Shown: positions 30,946-38,970 of the stretch, one piece after another
Layout: every line of letters starts with the position of its first letter
Numbering within the stretch: the stretch's first letter is position 1
Source: Flammeovirgaceae bacterium UBA2338
GTDB taxonomy: Bacteria > Bacteroidota > Bacteroidia > Cytophagales > Cyclobacteriaceae
NCBI GenBank assembly: GCA_002344795.1
Contig: DDUM01000070.1
Span: 1-41,666, forward strand
Direction: 5' to 3'
DNA: 41,666 nucleotides
Notes under the pieces: model-generated
What the model was told of the DNA's origin: nothing
Seen by the model: only the letters and a program-made list of their open reading frames with translations
Databases searched by the model: none
Position numbers and translations under genes: made by a program

Positions 30946-33900
30946 ATGAAAAACACAACACTATTCCTACTCCTGGCAATAAGCTCTGTTTGCTGGGCAC
31001 AACGCAACAGAAGCACAACGGCTCCTGCAGAAGCAAAGAAAGAAGACGTTTCGCTTAGTGGTTTAAAATTCAGAAGTATTGGACCGGCCGTAACCTCCGG
31101 TAGAATTTCTGACTTTGCCGTAAACCCCAATAACATTAGCGAATATTATGTAGCCACTTCTTCTGGTGGCGTTTGGAAAACCATCAATGCAGGAACTTCC
31201 TATCAGCCTATCTTTGATAGCCAGGGAAGCTATTCTATTGGTTGTGTTACACTTGATCCCAATAACAGCAACGTAGTATGGGTGGGGTCTGGAGAAAACA
31301 ACAACCAACGCAGTGTGGCTTACGGTGACGGTGTATACAAATCAGAAGACGGTGGTGCCAGTTGGAAAAACATGGGGCTCAAAACTTCTGAACACATTGG
31401 AAAGATTATTGTTGACCCTACCCATTCTAATATAGTTTATGTCGCGGCTATTGGACCCCTGTGGAAGGAAGGTGGTGAACGCGGAGTGTATAAAACCACC
31501 GATGGTGGAAAAACATGGAGTCAAGTACTGAAGATTGATCAATATACAGGGGTTAATGACATCGTTATGGATCCCAGAGATCCAAATGTGTTGTATGCTG
31601 CTGCTCATCAGCGAATGCGCAGCGACTATGCCTATGTAAGTGGTGGCCCTGGTTCAGGCATGTATAAAACCACTGATGGTGGTGCCCACTGGGAGAAGAT
31701 CAATAACGGGTTACCCTCTTTGGACATTGGAAGAATCGGTTTGTCCATCTCACCTGCTGATTCCGAATATATTTATGCGATAGTAGAGGCGGCTAAGGAT
31801 GAAGGATTTTACAGAACAACTACCCGTGGCGCCAAATGGGAGAAAATGAGTAGCCATCAAACCGGTGGAAACTATTACAACGAAGTCATTGCTGATCCAA
31901 AAGACAAAGACAGGGTATATACTATGGGCTATGCCATTAGCGTAAGCGATGATGGAGGAAGAAACTTCAGACCTATTGGTGAAGATGCAAAACATGTAGA
32001 CAATCACGCACTTTGGGTAAACCCCAATGATACGAACCACATGCGCAACGGATGCGATGGAGGTATCTACGAAACCTGGGATGGAGCCAAAACATGGCAA
32101 TTTAAATCCAACCTGCCTGTTACTCAATTCTACAAAGTGGAAGTGGACAATTCGGAGCCCTTCTATTATGTATACGGAGGCACGCAAGACAATTTTAGTT
32201 TGGGTGGTCCTTCGCGTACGCGCAGCGAAAACGGAATCGTTAATGACGATTGGTTTGTAACCCAAGGCGGTGATGGTTTCGAAAGTGCCATTGACCCTTT
32301 CAACACCAACATTGTATACGCGCAATATCAACATGGTGGCCTTACCCGCTACGACAAGGCAACGGGTGAGAATACGGGGATTCAGCCCCAGCCACGCAAA
32401 GGAGAAAAAGAATACCGATGGGGATGGGACGCACCCCTTCAAACCAGTCTGCATAAAGGTGGCCGACTTTACATTGCAGCCAATAAGGTTTTTAAGAGTG
32501 ACGACTATGGCAATACCTGGCAAGTGATCAGTGAAGACGTTACCCGAAATGAAGATCGCAACAAACTCCCACTCATGGGAAGAGTTTGGGGCATTGATGC
32601 CACTGGCAAAAATGATGGAGTGGCACCTTATGGAACAGTGAGTGCCTTGTCCGAATCTCCAAAGAATGAAAACTTAATAGTGATAGGAACAGATGACGGA
32701 CTGGTACAAATCACTACGGATGGTGGTAAAACCTGGAAGAAAACGGAATCTTTTGCTGGTGCTCCTTCCATGACCTATGTCTATCATGTGCTTACTTCAC
32801 AACACGATGAAAACGTAATTTACGTAACACTCAACAACCACAAGCGAGGAGATTTCAAACCCTACGTTTACAAAAGCACCAACAAAGGTCAAACCTGGAG
32901 TTCAATAACTAACGGCCTTCCTGAACGGGGTTCCACCTATAGCGTTGCGGAAGACCACGTTGACCCTAATTTACTTTTTGTAGGAACAGAGTTTGGTGTT
33001 CATTTTAGCAATGATGGAGGCACTAATTGGAAAGCTTTAAAAGGCGGCTTGCCCACTATTGCTGTCAGGGACATGGCTATTCAGAAAAGAGAAAACGATT
33101 TAGTGCTGGCTACGTTTGGCAGAGGTTTTTATGTGTTGGATGATTATTCGCCCCTGCGCAATATTAACCAGACTGCAGGCAAAGAGGCTTATCTATTTCC
33201 CATCAAAGACAGCTGGATGTTTGTTGAAAGTATGCCACTGGGAATCCGAGGGAAGGGGTTTCAGGGTGAATCGTATTTCAGTACTCCCAACCCTGCTGTA
33301 GGCGCGGTGTTCACGTATTATTTTAAGGAAGATTTAAAAACCAACAAAGAAAAACGTGAGGAAGCTGAAAGCAAGCTGGCGAAAGAAGGTAAAGACGTGA
33401 ATTACCCTAGCTATGATAAATTGAAAGGCGAACAAGATGAACAATCACCCTACTTGTTGTTTACTGTAAAAAATGAGCAAGGTACTATTATCAGAAAACT
33501 GAAAGCCCCTGCCAAGAAGGGTGTCAACCGTATTACATGGGATTTCAGGTATCCGACTTCAAGTCCGGTTGATATCAACCCTACTCCTAACGACAACCCA
33601 TTTGTTCCGAATGACGTTGGGCACTTGGCGGCTCCGGGAAATTATACTGTATCTATGAGTAAATATGTAGATGGTGTTTACACTGAGCTGGCTAGAGCAG
33701 AAAAGTTTGTCGTTAAAGTTTTACCGGGCACTACCCTACCTGCGGCCAATAGACCTGCATTGGTGGCATGGCAACGTCAGGCTGCTGAATTACAACGCAG
33801 CATTCAAGGCACATCTGCCCTATTGCGCGATGCATCACAAAAAGTACGCTATATGAAGGAAGCTGTTTTCAGTGTGGCGGAACCCAATCAAAATTTTGTG

Positions 33901-34224
33901 AAGGATATTCTTGCGCTTGAAAGCAAGTTGCGCGGTTTGCAGGACAGGTTATTTGGAGATCGTGTTGCCGATCGATTGGATATTGACCGTGAGCCTTCCA
34001 TCAATAGCCGGCTTTACAATGGAATATCAGCGGGATCCGGAAGCACCAGCGACCCCACTACTACTATGAAAAACCAAATTCAATGGTCAGGTGAAGCCTA
34101 CGAAACACTGAGTCAGGAACTAAAACAGGTTATTGAAACGGATATCCCTGCTATTGAAAAGAAGCTGGAAGATGCAGGTGCTCCCTATACTCCCGGACGC
34201 ATGCCCAACTGGAAGAAAAACTAA
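30946..34224 (+). CDS. exported BNR/sortilin-like beta-propeller protein (paralog 1)
   Basis: A 1092-residue exported protein with a signal peptide (KNTTLFLLLAISSVCWAQ). Asp-box (BNR) repeats of the form SxDxGxTW recur: KSEDGGASW, KTTDGGKTW, KTTDGGAHW, KSDDYGNTW, QITTDGGKTW, KSTNKGQTW, FSNDGGTNW. This is the VPS10/sortilin-like beta-propeller fold; databases usually call such proteins glycosyl hydrolases, but no catalytic signature is evident to me. After about residue 730 there is a non-propeller region with a beta-sandwich-like part and a coiled C-terminal domain. The C-terminus lacks a clear sorting domain. It has an inverted paralog at 35310-38363. Substrate or role unknown. Confidence 0.88.
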   Translation: MKNTTLFLLLAISSVCWAQRNRSTTAPAEAKKEDVSLSGLKFRSIGPAVTSGRISDFAVNPNNISEYYVATSSGGVWKTINAGTSYQPIFDSQGSYSIGCVTLDPNNSNVVWVGSGENNNQRSVAYGDGVYKSEDGGASWKNMGLKTSEHIGKIIVDPTHSNIVYVAAIGPLWKEGGERGVYKTTDGGKTWSQVLKIDQYTGVNDIVMDPRDPNVLYAAAHQRMRSDYAYVSGGPGSGMYKTTDGGAHWEKINNGLPSLDIGRIGLSISPADSEYIYAIVEAAKDEGFYRTTTRGAKWEKMSSHQTGGNYYNEVIADPKDKDRVYTMGYAISVSDDGGRNFRPIGEDAKHVDNHALWVNPNDTNHMRNGCDGGIYETWDGAKTWQFKSNLPVTQFYKVEVDNSEPFYYVYGGTQDNFSLGGPSRTRSENGIVNDDWFVTQGGDGFESAIDPFNTNIVYAQYQHGGLTRYDKATGENTGIQPQPRKGEKEYRWGWDAPLQTSLHKGGRLYIAANKVFKSDDYGNTWQVISEDVTRNEDRNKLPLMGRVWGIDATGKNDGVAPYGTVSALSESPKNENLIVIGTDDGLVQITTDGGKTWKKTESFAGAPSMTYVYHVLTSQHDENVIYVTLNNHKRGDFKPYVYKSTNKGQTWSSITNGLPERGSTYSVAEDHVDPNLLFVGTEFGVHFSNDGGTNWKALKGGLPTIAVRDMAIQKRENDLVLATFGRGFYVLDDYSPLRNINQTAGKEAYLFPIKDSWMFVESMPLGIRGKGFQGESYFSTPNPAVGAVFTYYFKEDLKTNKEKREEAESKLAKEGKDVNYPSYDKLKGEQDEQSPYLLFTVKNEQGTIIRKLKAPAKKGVNRITWDFRYPTSSPVDINPTPNDNPFVPNDVGHLAAPGNYTVSMSKYVDGVYTELARAEKFVVKVLPGTTLPAANRPALVAWQRQAAELQRSIQGTSALLRDASQKVRYMKEAVFSVAEPNQNFVKDILALESKLRGLQDRLFGDRVADRLDIDREPSINSRLYNGISAGSGSTSDPTTTMKNQIQWSGEAYETLSQELKQVIETDIPAIEKKLEDAGAPYTPGRMPNWKKN

Positions 34225-34233
34225 CTGCTACTC

Positions 34234-34267
34234 AAGCTGTCGTAATAGTTTACTATTGCGACAGCTT
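34234..34267. terminator. hairpin between convergent genes
   Basis: AAGCTGTCGTAATAG (34234-34248) and CTATTGCGACAGCTT (34253-34267) form a 15-bp stem with one G-T-type mismatch and a TTTA loop. It overlaps the stop codon of the thioesterase and follows the propeller gene stop by about ten bases, so it may end transcription in both directions. A strong U-run is missing. Confidence 0.6.
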
Positions 34268-34634
34268 AGCTTTTACGGTACACAGTTCCTGTAAACGAAG
34301 CAATTCTTTTGTTATCGCTATTGATTTCTATATGATAGGTGGCAATCGTCTTCCCCAAATGCGTTTCCCTTGCTACCGCTTCGATGGTTGCACCCGCCTT
34401 TGACGATCGATGAAATTCCATACTGGTGGTTATTCCCACTGCACCCACACCATGGCTATTCGATGCCAGCTCAAAAGCATAATCGGCCACGCTGTATAAA
34501 AACCCACCATGAGAAAACCCCATGTGATTGATATGTTCAGGTTTTACAACAGCACTCACGCGGGCCATCCCTCTTTCCCACTCCAGCACTTTAATCCCCA
34601 AGAGATCAGCATATGGATTTTTATCTGCTTCCAT
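34266..34634 (-). CDS. PaaI-type hotdog-fold thioesterase
   Basis: A 122-residue hotdog-fold acyl-CoA thioesterase. The family marks are NHMGFSHGGFLYSVADYAFELASNS (the N/H/G-G and Asp of the PaaI active site; shown here over residues 35-59) and VGITTSMEFHRSSKAG. PaaI enzymes hydrolyse hydroxyphenylacetyl-CoA or other acyl-CoA thioesters to recycle CoA. No other phenylacetate gene is in the window, so the substrate is open. It lies 13 bases after the RidA-like lipoprotein gene and is probably cotranscribed with it. Confidence 0.9.
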   Translation of the reverse strand: MEADKNPYADLLGIKVLEWERGMARVSAVVKPEHINHMGFSHGGFLYSVADYAFELASNSHGVGAVGITTSMEFHRSSKAGATIEAVARETHLGKTIATYHIEINSDNKRIASFTGTVYRKS

Positions 34635-34647
34635 ATTATTCAGGATG

Positions 34648-35196
34648 TTAATTGTACACTTCTACTACCAACTCAATTTCAACCGCTTGCCCACGTGGCA
34701 ATGAAGCCATGCCGACAGCAGCACGCGCATGTTTTCCACGTTCTCCAAATACATCTACCATCAAATCTGAAAATCCGTTGATGACTTTGGGTTGGTCTAT
34801 AAACTCAGGATCGGAATTCACCATTCCCAATACTTTGACAATGCGTTTTACTTTCTTCAAATCTCCCAGCATTGCTTTCAGCACAGCCATTTGATTGATT
34901 GCTGTCAGGCGCGCGCCTTCGTATCCTTCTTCAATGGACACATCCTGGCCAAGCTTTCCTGTAAGTTCTGTTCCATCAGCTCGCTTGGGTCCCTTTCCTG
35001 CTAAAAATATCAGGTTACCTGTTCGCACTCCATTCACATAATTAGCCACAGGTTGTGGTGGTTCGGGCAATGTAATATTCAGTTCTTTCAACCGTGCTTC
35101 GGGATCATAACTTTCCTCAGGAGTTTCCCTTTGCGTTTGTTGATTACACCCAGTTAATAAAACGATACACAACAGGTAAAGACTAATTTTTTTCAT
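34648..35196 (-). CDS. RidA-family lipoprotein
   Basis: A 182-residue protein with a lipoprotein signal peptide ending at Cys17 (LLTGC), followed by a linker and a RidA/YjgF domain from about residue 50: FLAGKGPKRADG, EGARLTAINQMAVLKAMLGDL, KRIVKVLGMVNS, and GKHARAAVGMASLPRGQAVEIELVVEV, where the Arg and Glu of the imine-deaminase site of canonical RidA may be present in RAAVGM-x3-P and EIE. RidA proteins are normally cytosolic enamine/imine deaminases; the membrane-anchored form acts in the periplasm or on the surface, where a different substrate is likely. It precedes the PaaI gene. Confidence 0.88.
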   Translation of the reverse strand: MKKISLYLLCIVLLTGCNQQTQRETPEESYDPEARLKELNITLPEPPQPVANYVNGVRTGNLIFLAGKGPKRADGTELTGKLGQDVSIEEGYEGARLTAINQMAVLKAMLGDLKKVKRIVKVLGMVNSDPEFIDQPKVINGFSDLMVDVFGERGKHARAAVGMASLPRGQAVEIELVVEVYN

Positions 35197-35309
35197 AACT
35201 CAAATTTATTTTAAGCAAAATAGCGACTGATTTCAAAGTATACATCCTCCATCAACAGGATACCTTCATTTCTGAGCGTATATAAGCTTTTCAATGGCAG
35301 CCGTTGATC

Positions 35310-38300
35310 TCAATTTTCTATCTCTATCAAAGGTATATTAAGATTCTTAAGCGATGCTTCGATTTGAGGCAACCTGTTATTCACTAAGTTATCAAAACGA
35401 TTTTTAACCTCCGCCCATTCTTTTTCCAAATCTTTTAAACGATCATAAATCGCGTTGTTGGGTCTCCCCTCCTGGGAATGGGCTACAGAAAACAAATAAC
35501 CAACTTGTGTGTCCAGGCGAACAGGGTAGTTAATTGGATCCTGATGGCTTTCCGTTTTGGTTTGTATCAACTCATCCTCCACACCGGTAAGCATATCAAC
35601 AAAATCTTTTATGGATTGGCGAAGCGCTGGTTGATCAACTCTACCACTCATTCGATTCAGCTGCTCCCGAAGCGATCTTATGGATGCGATATGTTTGTGA
35701 ATGTCTGTCACCATATCCCGGACTTTAAGCTGTACCTTCAGTTGCTCCTTAAATCCAGCCTTATCCATCTCCCATCTTGGGTCCGCCTTCACGGTAAGCG
35801 TTTGTTCATAAGTACGATTTCCTGCTTTTAAAGAAACTTTATAATCACCAGGAATCACCTTCGGGCCACCTGAGTAGCTCAGATAAATAAATGCACCAGG
35901 AACTAATTTGGCTTTTGGATAGGTGAGATCCCAACTAAATCGGTTAATACCGGTTTTGCCTGCAATATTCTTATAGAGATTGACTTCATTGCCATTTACA
36001 TCGTTGATAATAATCTCCACCGAATCTGCTTTTGGTAAATAGTAATGAAGGAGGGCTCCTGTTGGAGCCGGATCTGGTCTAAACCCACCGCGTCCATTTG
36101 ATATCTGTGTACGGTAGGCCACTCCCGGAACAAGAAGTTGCGTCTCACCATTTTGTTTCCAATCATGAAGCGGTGAAAGATCATCAAGGATCCAATAGGC
36201 ACGACCCTGAGTAGATACCACCAAATCATTATTATGGACTGCTACATCTGTTATTGGAGTGATGGGCAGGTTTTGTTGAAACGATTGCCATTTTGCACCA
36301 TTATCAAAAGAGATAAACATTCCAAACTCAGTACCCGCATAGAGCAAACCCTCTCTTGCCGGGTCTTCCCTCACTACCCGCACAAAGTAATCTGCCGGAA
36401 TTCCATTGGTTCCACTGGTTAGTAATTTCCAACTTTTACCATAGTCGTTGGTTTGATAAACATACGGACGAAAATCATTGTCTCTGTACTTATACACTGC
36501 GACATGCGCTCTCCCCTTTTGATGGGCGGATAGATCGATCATATTTACCGTTCCTTCTTTGGGCATGCCTTTTGGTGTAATGTTTTCCCAAGACGCTCCA
36601 TTGTCCCTGGAAATATGGACCAAGCCGTCATCACTCCCTGCCCATAATACCCCTTTCTCCAGAGGCGATTCTTCAAAAGCAAAAATGGTGCTGTACAACT
36701 CAACGGAAGTGTTATCGTTTTGAATTGGTTCTCCAGGTATATCCAGGTATTTGTCAATGTTGTTGGTCAGGTCCGGACTTATCACTTGCCAGGTATGACC
36801 TTCGTCCGTAGAGCGATGCACATAATTGGAAGTGATGTACAATACGTTGGGATCGTGAGGCGAAAAACGAATAGGTGCATTCCATTGGAATCTGTATTTC
36901 AAGTTCCTGCCTTCTATGCCATCGTATAATTCAGGATAAGCGCCTACCCTTTTATAGGAATCCTTAGAGCGGTCTATTCTTGAGATAATTCCAATATAGG
37001 TACCTGCATATACTATATCAGGGTTTCGTGGATCTACCGCAATATGCCCACTCTCGCCCCCACCAACTTCATAGAGGCCAGAGGCCGGATGGATGTCCCC
37101 TCCCCTGCTTGGCATTGAAATGGTTGAATTGTCTTGCTGCGCTCCATATACGCGATAGGGAAATTGATTATCTACCGTTACCCTATAAAACTCACCTGTG
37201 GGTTGGTTCCATTGGGTAGACCAGGTTTTCCCTCCATTGAAACTCACATTCGCTCCACCATCGTTGCAGTTGATCAGGTAATCCGGATGTTTGGGGTTAA
37301 TCCAAACATAATGATGATCGCTATGTGGTGCAGGAATGTTTTTAATGGATCTGCCATCATCCGTTGATTTAAACAAACTTACATTGACAATAAAAAGCGA
37401 ATGTTCTTCTGTGGGATGTGCGAAAATCTTAGAGTAATACCAGGCACGCTGCCGGATCAAGTGATCCCTGTTCACCCTTGTCCAATTCAGACCACCATCT
37501 TCAGAAAGGTACAATCCTCCTTTTGTTTCATCGATGTGTTCGTGAATCACCCATATCCGGTTGGAATTTACAGGTGATACCGCGACTCCCACTTTTCCAA
37601 TGATACCAGTTGGCAGCCCACCTTTTCCTGAGAGCCTACTCCATGTATCACCACCATCTGTAGATTTATAAACACCACTCCCTTTACCGCCATCAATCAT
37701 CGTCCACGGTTTTCTTTCTGCCTGCCAAAAGCCAGCATAGAGTACACGTGGGTTGTTGGGATCCATGATCAAATCACTTGCACCCGTACTATCATTTGCA
37801 AACAATATTTGTTTCCAGCTTTTGCCTCCATCCATTGTTCGATAAATTCCTCTTTCCTTACTGGGCCCAAAAATATTTCCCAGTACCGCTGCGTACACCT
37901 GTTCCTCATTACGAGGATGAATTTGCAAGCGACTGATCTGCCCGGCATTTGGCAACCCGATAAACTTCCAGGTACTACCGGCATCCTGAGACTTATACAT
38001 TCCCTTACCAGCGGAGATGTTACCGCGCGGGTCAGCAGAACCTGTGCCCACATATACCACATTTTTATCTGACGGTGCTACTTCAATGGCACCTATGGAG
38101 CCAACAGAAAAATATCCATCAGAAACGTTATCCCATGTGGTTCCGCCATCTGTTGTTTTCCAAACACCACCACCAGTGGAACCCATGTAGTAAGTAAAAA
38201 TATCATCCGGTACACCTGCCGCTGCTGTGCTTCTCCCTCCACGGAACGGTCCGAGTTGCCGGTATTTAAGTTCTGATAAGGCATCGCTCTGTACTTGTGC

Positions 38301-38363
38301 CTGGACGCTGAACTGACTCGCTAAAATGAGGGGGATCGTAGATAAGAATGCAAGTAATTTCAT
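35310..38363 (-). CDS. exported BNR/sortilin-like beta-propeller protein (paralog 2)
   Basis: A 1017-residue exported protein of the same family as the gene at 30946. The start is taken as ATG 38363, giving a signal peptide (KLLAFLSTIPLILASQFSVQAQ); the upstream ATG at 38402 would add 13 residues ahead of it. Asp boxes include KTTDGGTTW, KSQDAGSTW, RTMDGGKSW, KSTDGGDTW, LSEDGGLNW, RSTDEGHTW, ISRDNGASW, QTNDYGKSW and ISFDNGAKW. The architecture after the propeller (GINRFSWDLTYP region and helical C-terminus) matches the paralog. It could be an ancient duplication of the other gene, inverted around the thioesterase/RidA pair. Confidence 0.88.
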   Translation of the reverse strand: MKLLAFLSTIPLILASQFSVQAQVQSDALSELKYRQLGPFRGGRSTAAAGVPDDIFTYYMGSTGGGVWKTTDGGTTWDNVSDGYFSVGSIGAIEVAPSDKNVVYVGTGSADPRGNISAGKGMYKSQDAGSTWKFIGLPNAGQISRLQIHPRNEEQVYAAVLGNIFGPSKERGIYRTMDGGKSWKQILFANDSTGASDLIMDPNNPRVLYAGFWQAERKPWTMIDGGKGSGVYKSTDGGDTWSRLSGKGGLPTGIIGKVGVAVSPVNSNRIWVIHEHIDETKGGLYLSEDGGLNWTRVNRDHLIRQRAWYYSKIFAHPTEEHSLFIVNVSLFKSTDDGRSIKNIPAPHSDHHYVWINPKHPDYLINCNDGGANVSFNGGKTWSTQWNQPTGEFYRVTVDNQFPYRVYGAQQDNSTISMPSRGGDIHPASGLYEVGGGESGHIAVDPRNPDIVYAGTYIGIISRIDRSKDSYKRVGAYPELYDGIEGRNLKYRFQWNAPIRFSPHDPNVLYITSNYVHRSTDEGHTWQVISPDLTNNIDKYLDIPGEPIQNDNTSVELYSTIFAFEESPLEKGVLWAGSDDGLVHISRDNGASWENITPKGMPKEGTVNMIDLSAHQKGRAHVAVYKYRDNDFRPYVYQTNDYGKSWKLLTSGTNGIPADYFVRVVREDPAREGLLYAGTEFGMFISFDNGAKWQSFQQNLPITPITDVAVHNNDLVVSTQGRAYWILDDLSPLHDWKQNGETQLLVPGVAYRTQISNGRGGFRPDPAPTGALLHYYLPKADSVEIIINDVNGNEVNLYKNIAGKTGINRFSWDLTYPKAKLVPGAFIYLSYSGGPKVIPGDYKVSLKAGNRTYEQTLTVKADPRWEMDKAGFKEQLKVQLKVRDMVTDIHKHIASIRSLREQLNRMSGRVDQPALRQSIKDFVDMLTGVEDELIQTKTESHQDPINYPVRLDTQVGYLFSVAHSQEGRPNNAIYDRLKDLEKEWAEVKNRFDNLVNNRLPQIEASLKNLNIPLIEIEN

Positions 38364-38421
38364 ATGCTGGTGTTTTTTATTAAAGTATCCAGAACTATAC
38401 ATTACTGCCAGTAATTCTATT

Positions 38422-38656
38422 TAACTGGTGCAAATACTATGACAATGGAATGAGTTTTACCGCGAAGACGCAAAGGCGCAAAGGTTTTTGTGCTTGAATT
38501 GGTTTGTGAGGACTTGAACTTGGGATATGAAGACTCAGAGTCCCTTTCAGGTGACTCTGAGTAGGTATTGGGGGGTATATAGTATCACCTCAATCAGGAG
38601 ATTGCTTCGGCAAGCCACCCCACTTTCATTCATTGCCTCGCAATGACGAATTAAGA
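38422..38656. repeat. dispersed repeat, copy A, with 10-bp hairpin
   Basis: Begins TAACTGGTGCAAATAC and runs through ACCGCGAAGACGCAAAGG, then a hairpin ACTCAGAGTC / GACTCTGAGT around 38533-38562, then CACCTCAATCAGGAGATTGC and CGCAATGACGAATTAAG. Copy B lies 323 bases further on. Confidence 0.85.
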
Positions 38657-38744
38657 ATAGCCACTAAGGCACTAAGACACGAACTGGCAAGTCACGCGTG
38701 AGCCGCCACACGTGCAATCCGCACAACACGCGCGCCAGTTACTT

Positions 38745-38923
38745 TAACTGGTGCAAATACTATGACAATGGAATGAGTTTTACCGCGAAGACGCAGAGGC
38801 GCAGAGATTTTTGTGTTTGAGTTGGTTCGGGACGACTTGAACCTGGGATATGAAGACTCAGAGTCCCTTTCAGGTGACTCTGAGTAGGTAATATATTCAT
38901 CCTCGCAATGACGAATTAAGGTG
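38745..38923. repeat. dispersed repeat, copy B
   Basis: Aligns with copy A at a constant offset of 323 bases from TAACTGGTGCAAATAC to the hairpin and GAGTAGGTA; the central CACCTCAATCAGGAGATTGC part is missing, and CGCAATGACGAATTAAG resumes at the end. Copy A shows a few differences (AAAGG versus GAGG). Confidence 0.85.
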
Positions 38924-38970
38924 AGGGCACAAACCTGGGAGTGGGAACTGGGGTGTGGGTTATTCAAGAA

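Larger units (their letters stand above)
38364..38970. other. 600-bp gene-free repeat region
   Basis: No gene is seen. The stretch consists of two copies of one repeat family (38422-38656 and 38745-38923) separated by short palindromic DNA (near 38690-38735, with GCGTG/CACGC elements). Confidence 0.7.

Noticed and set aside
31750..32523. Minus-strand frame of 257 codons inside the first propeller gene
   Set aside because: Antisense shadow of a strongly supported coding region, with no recognisable motif.
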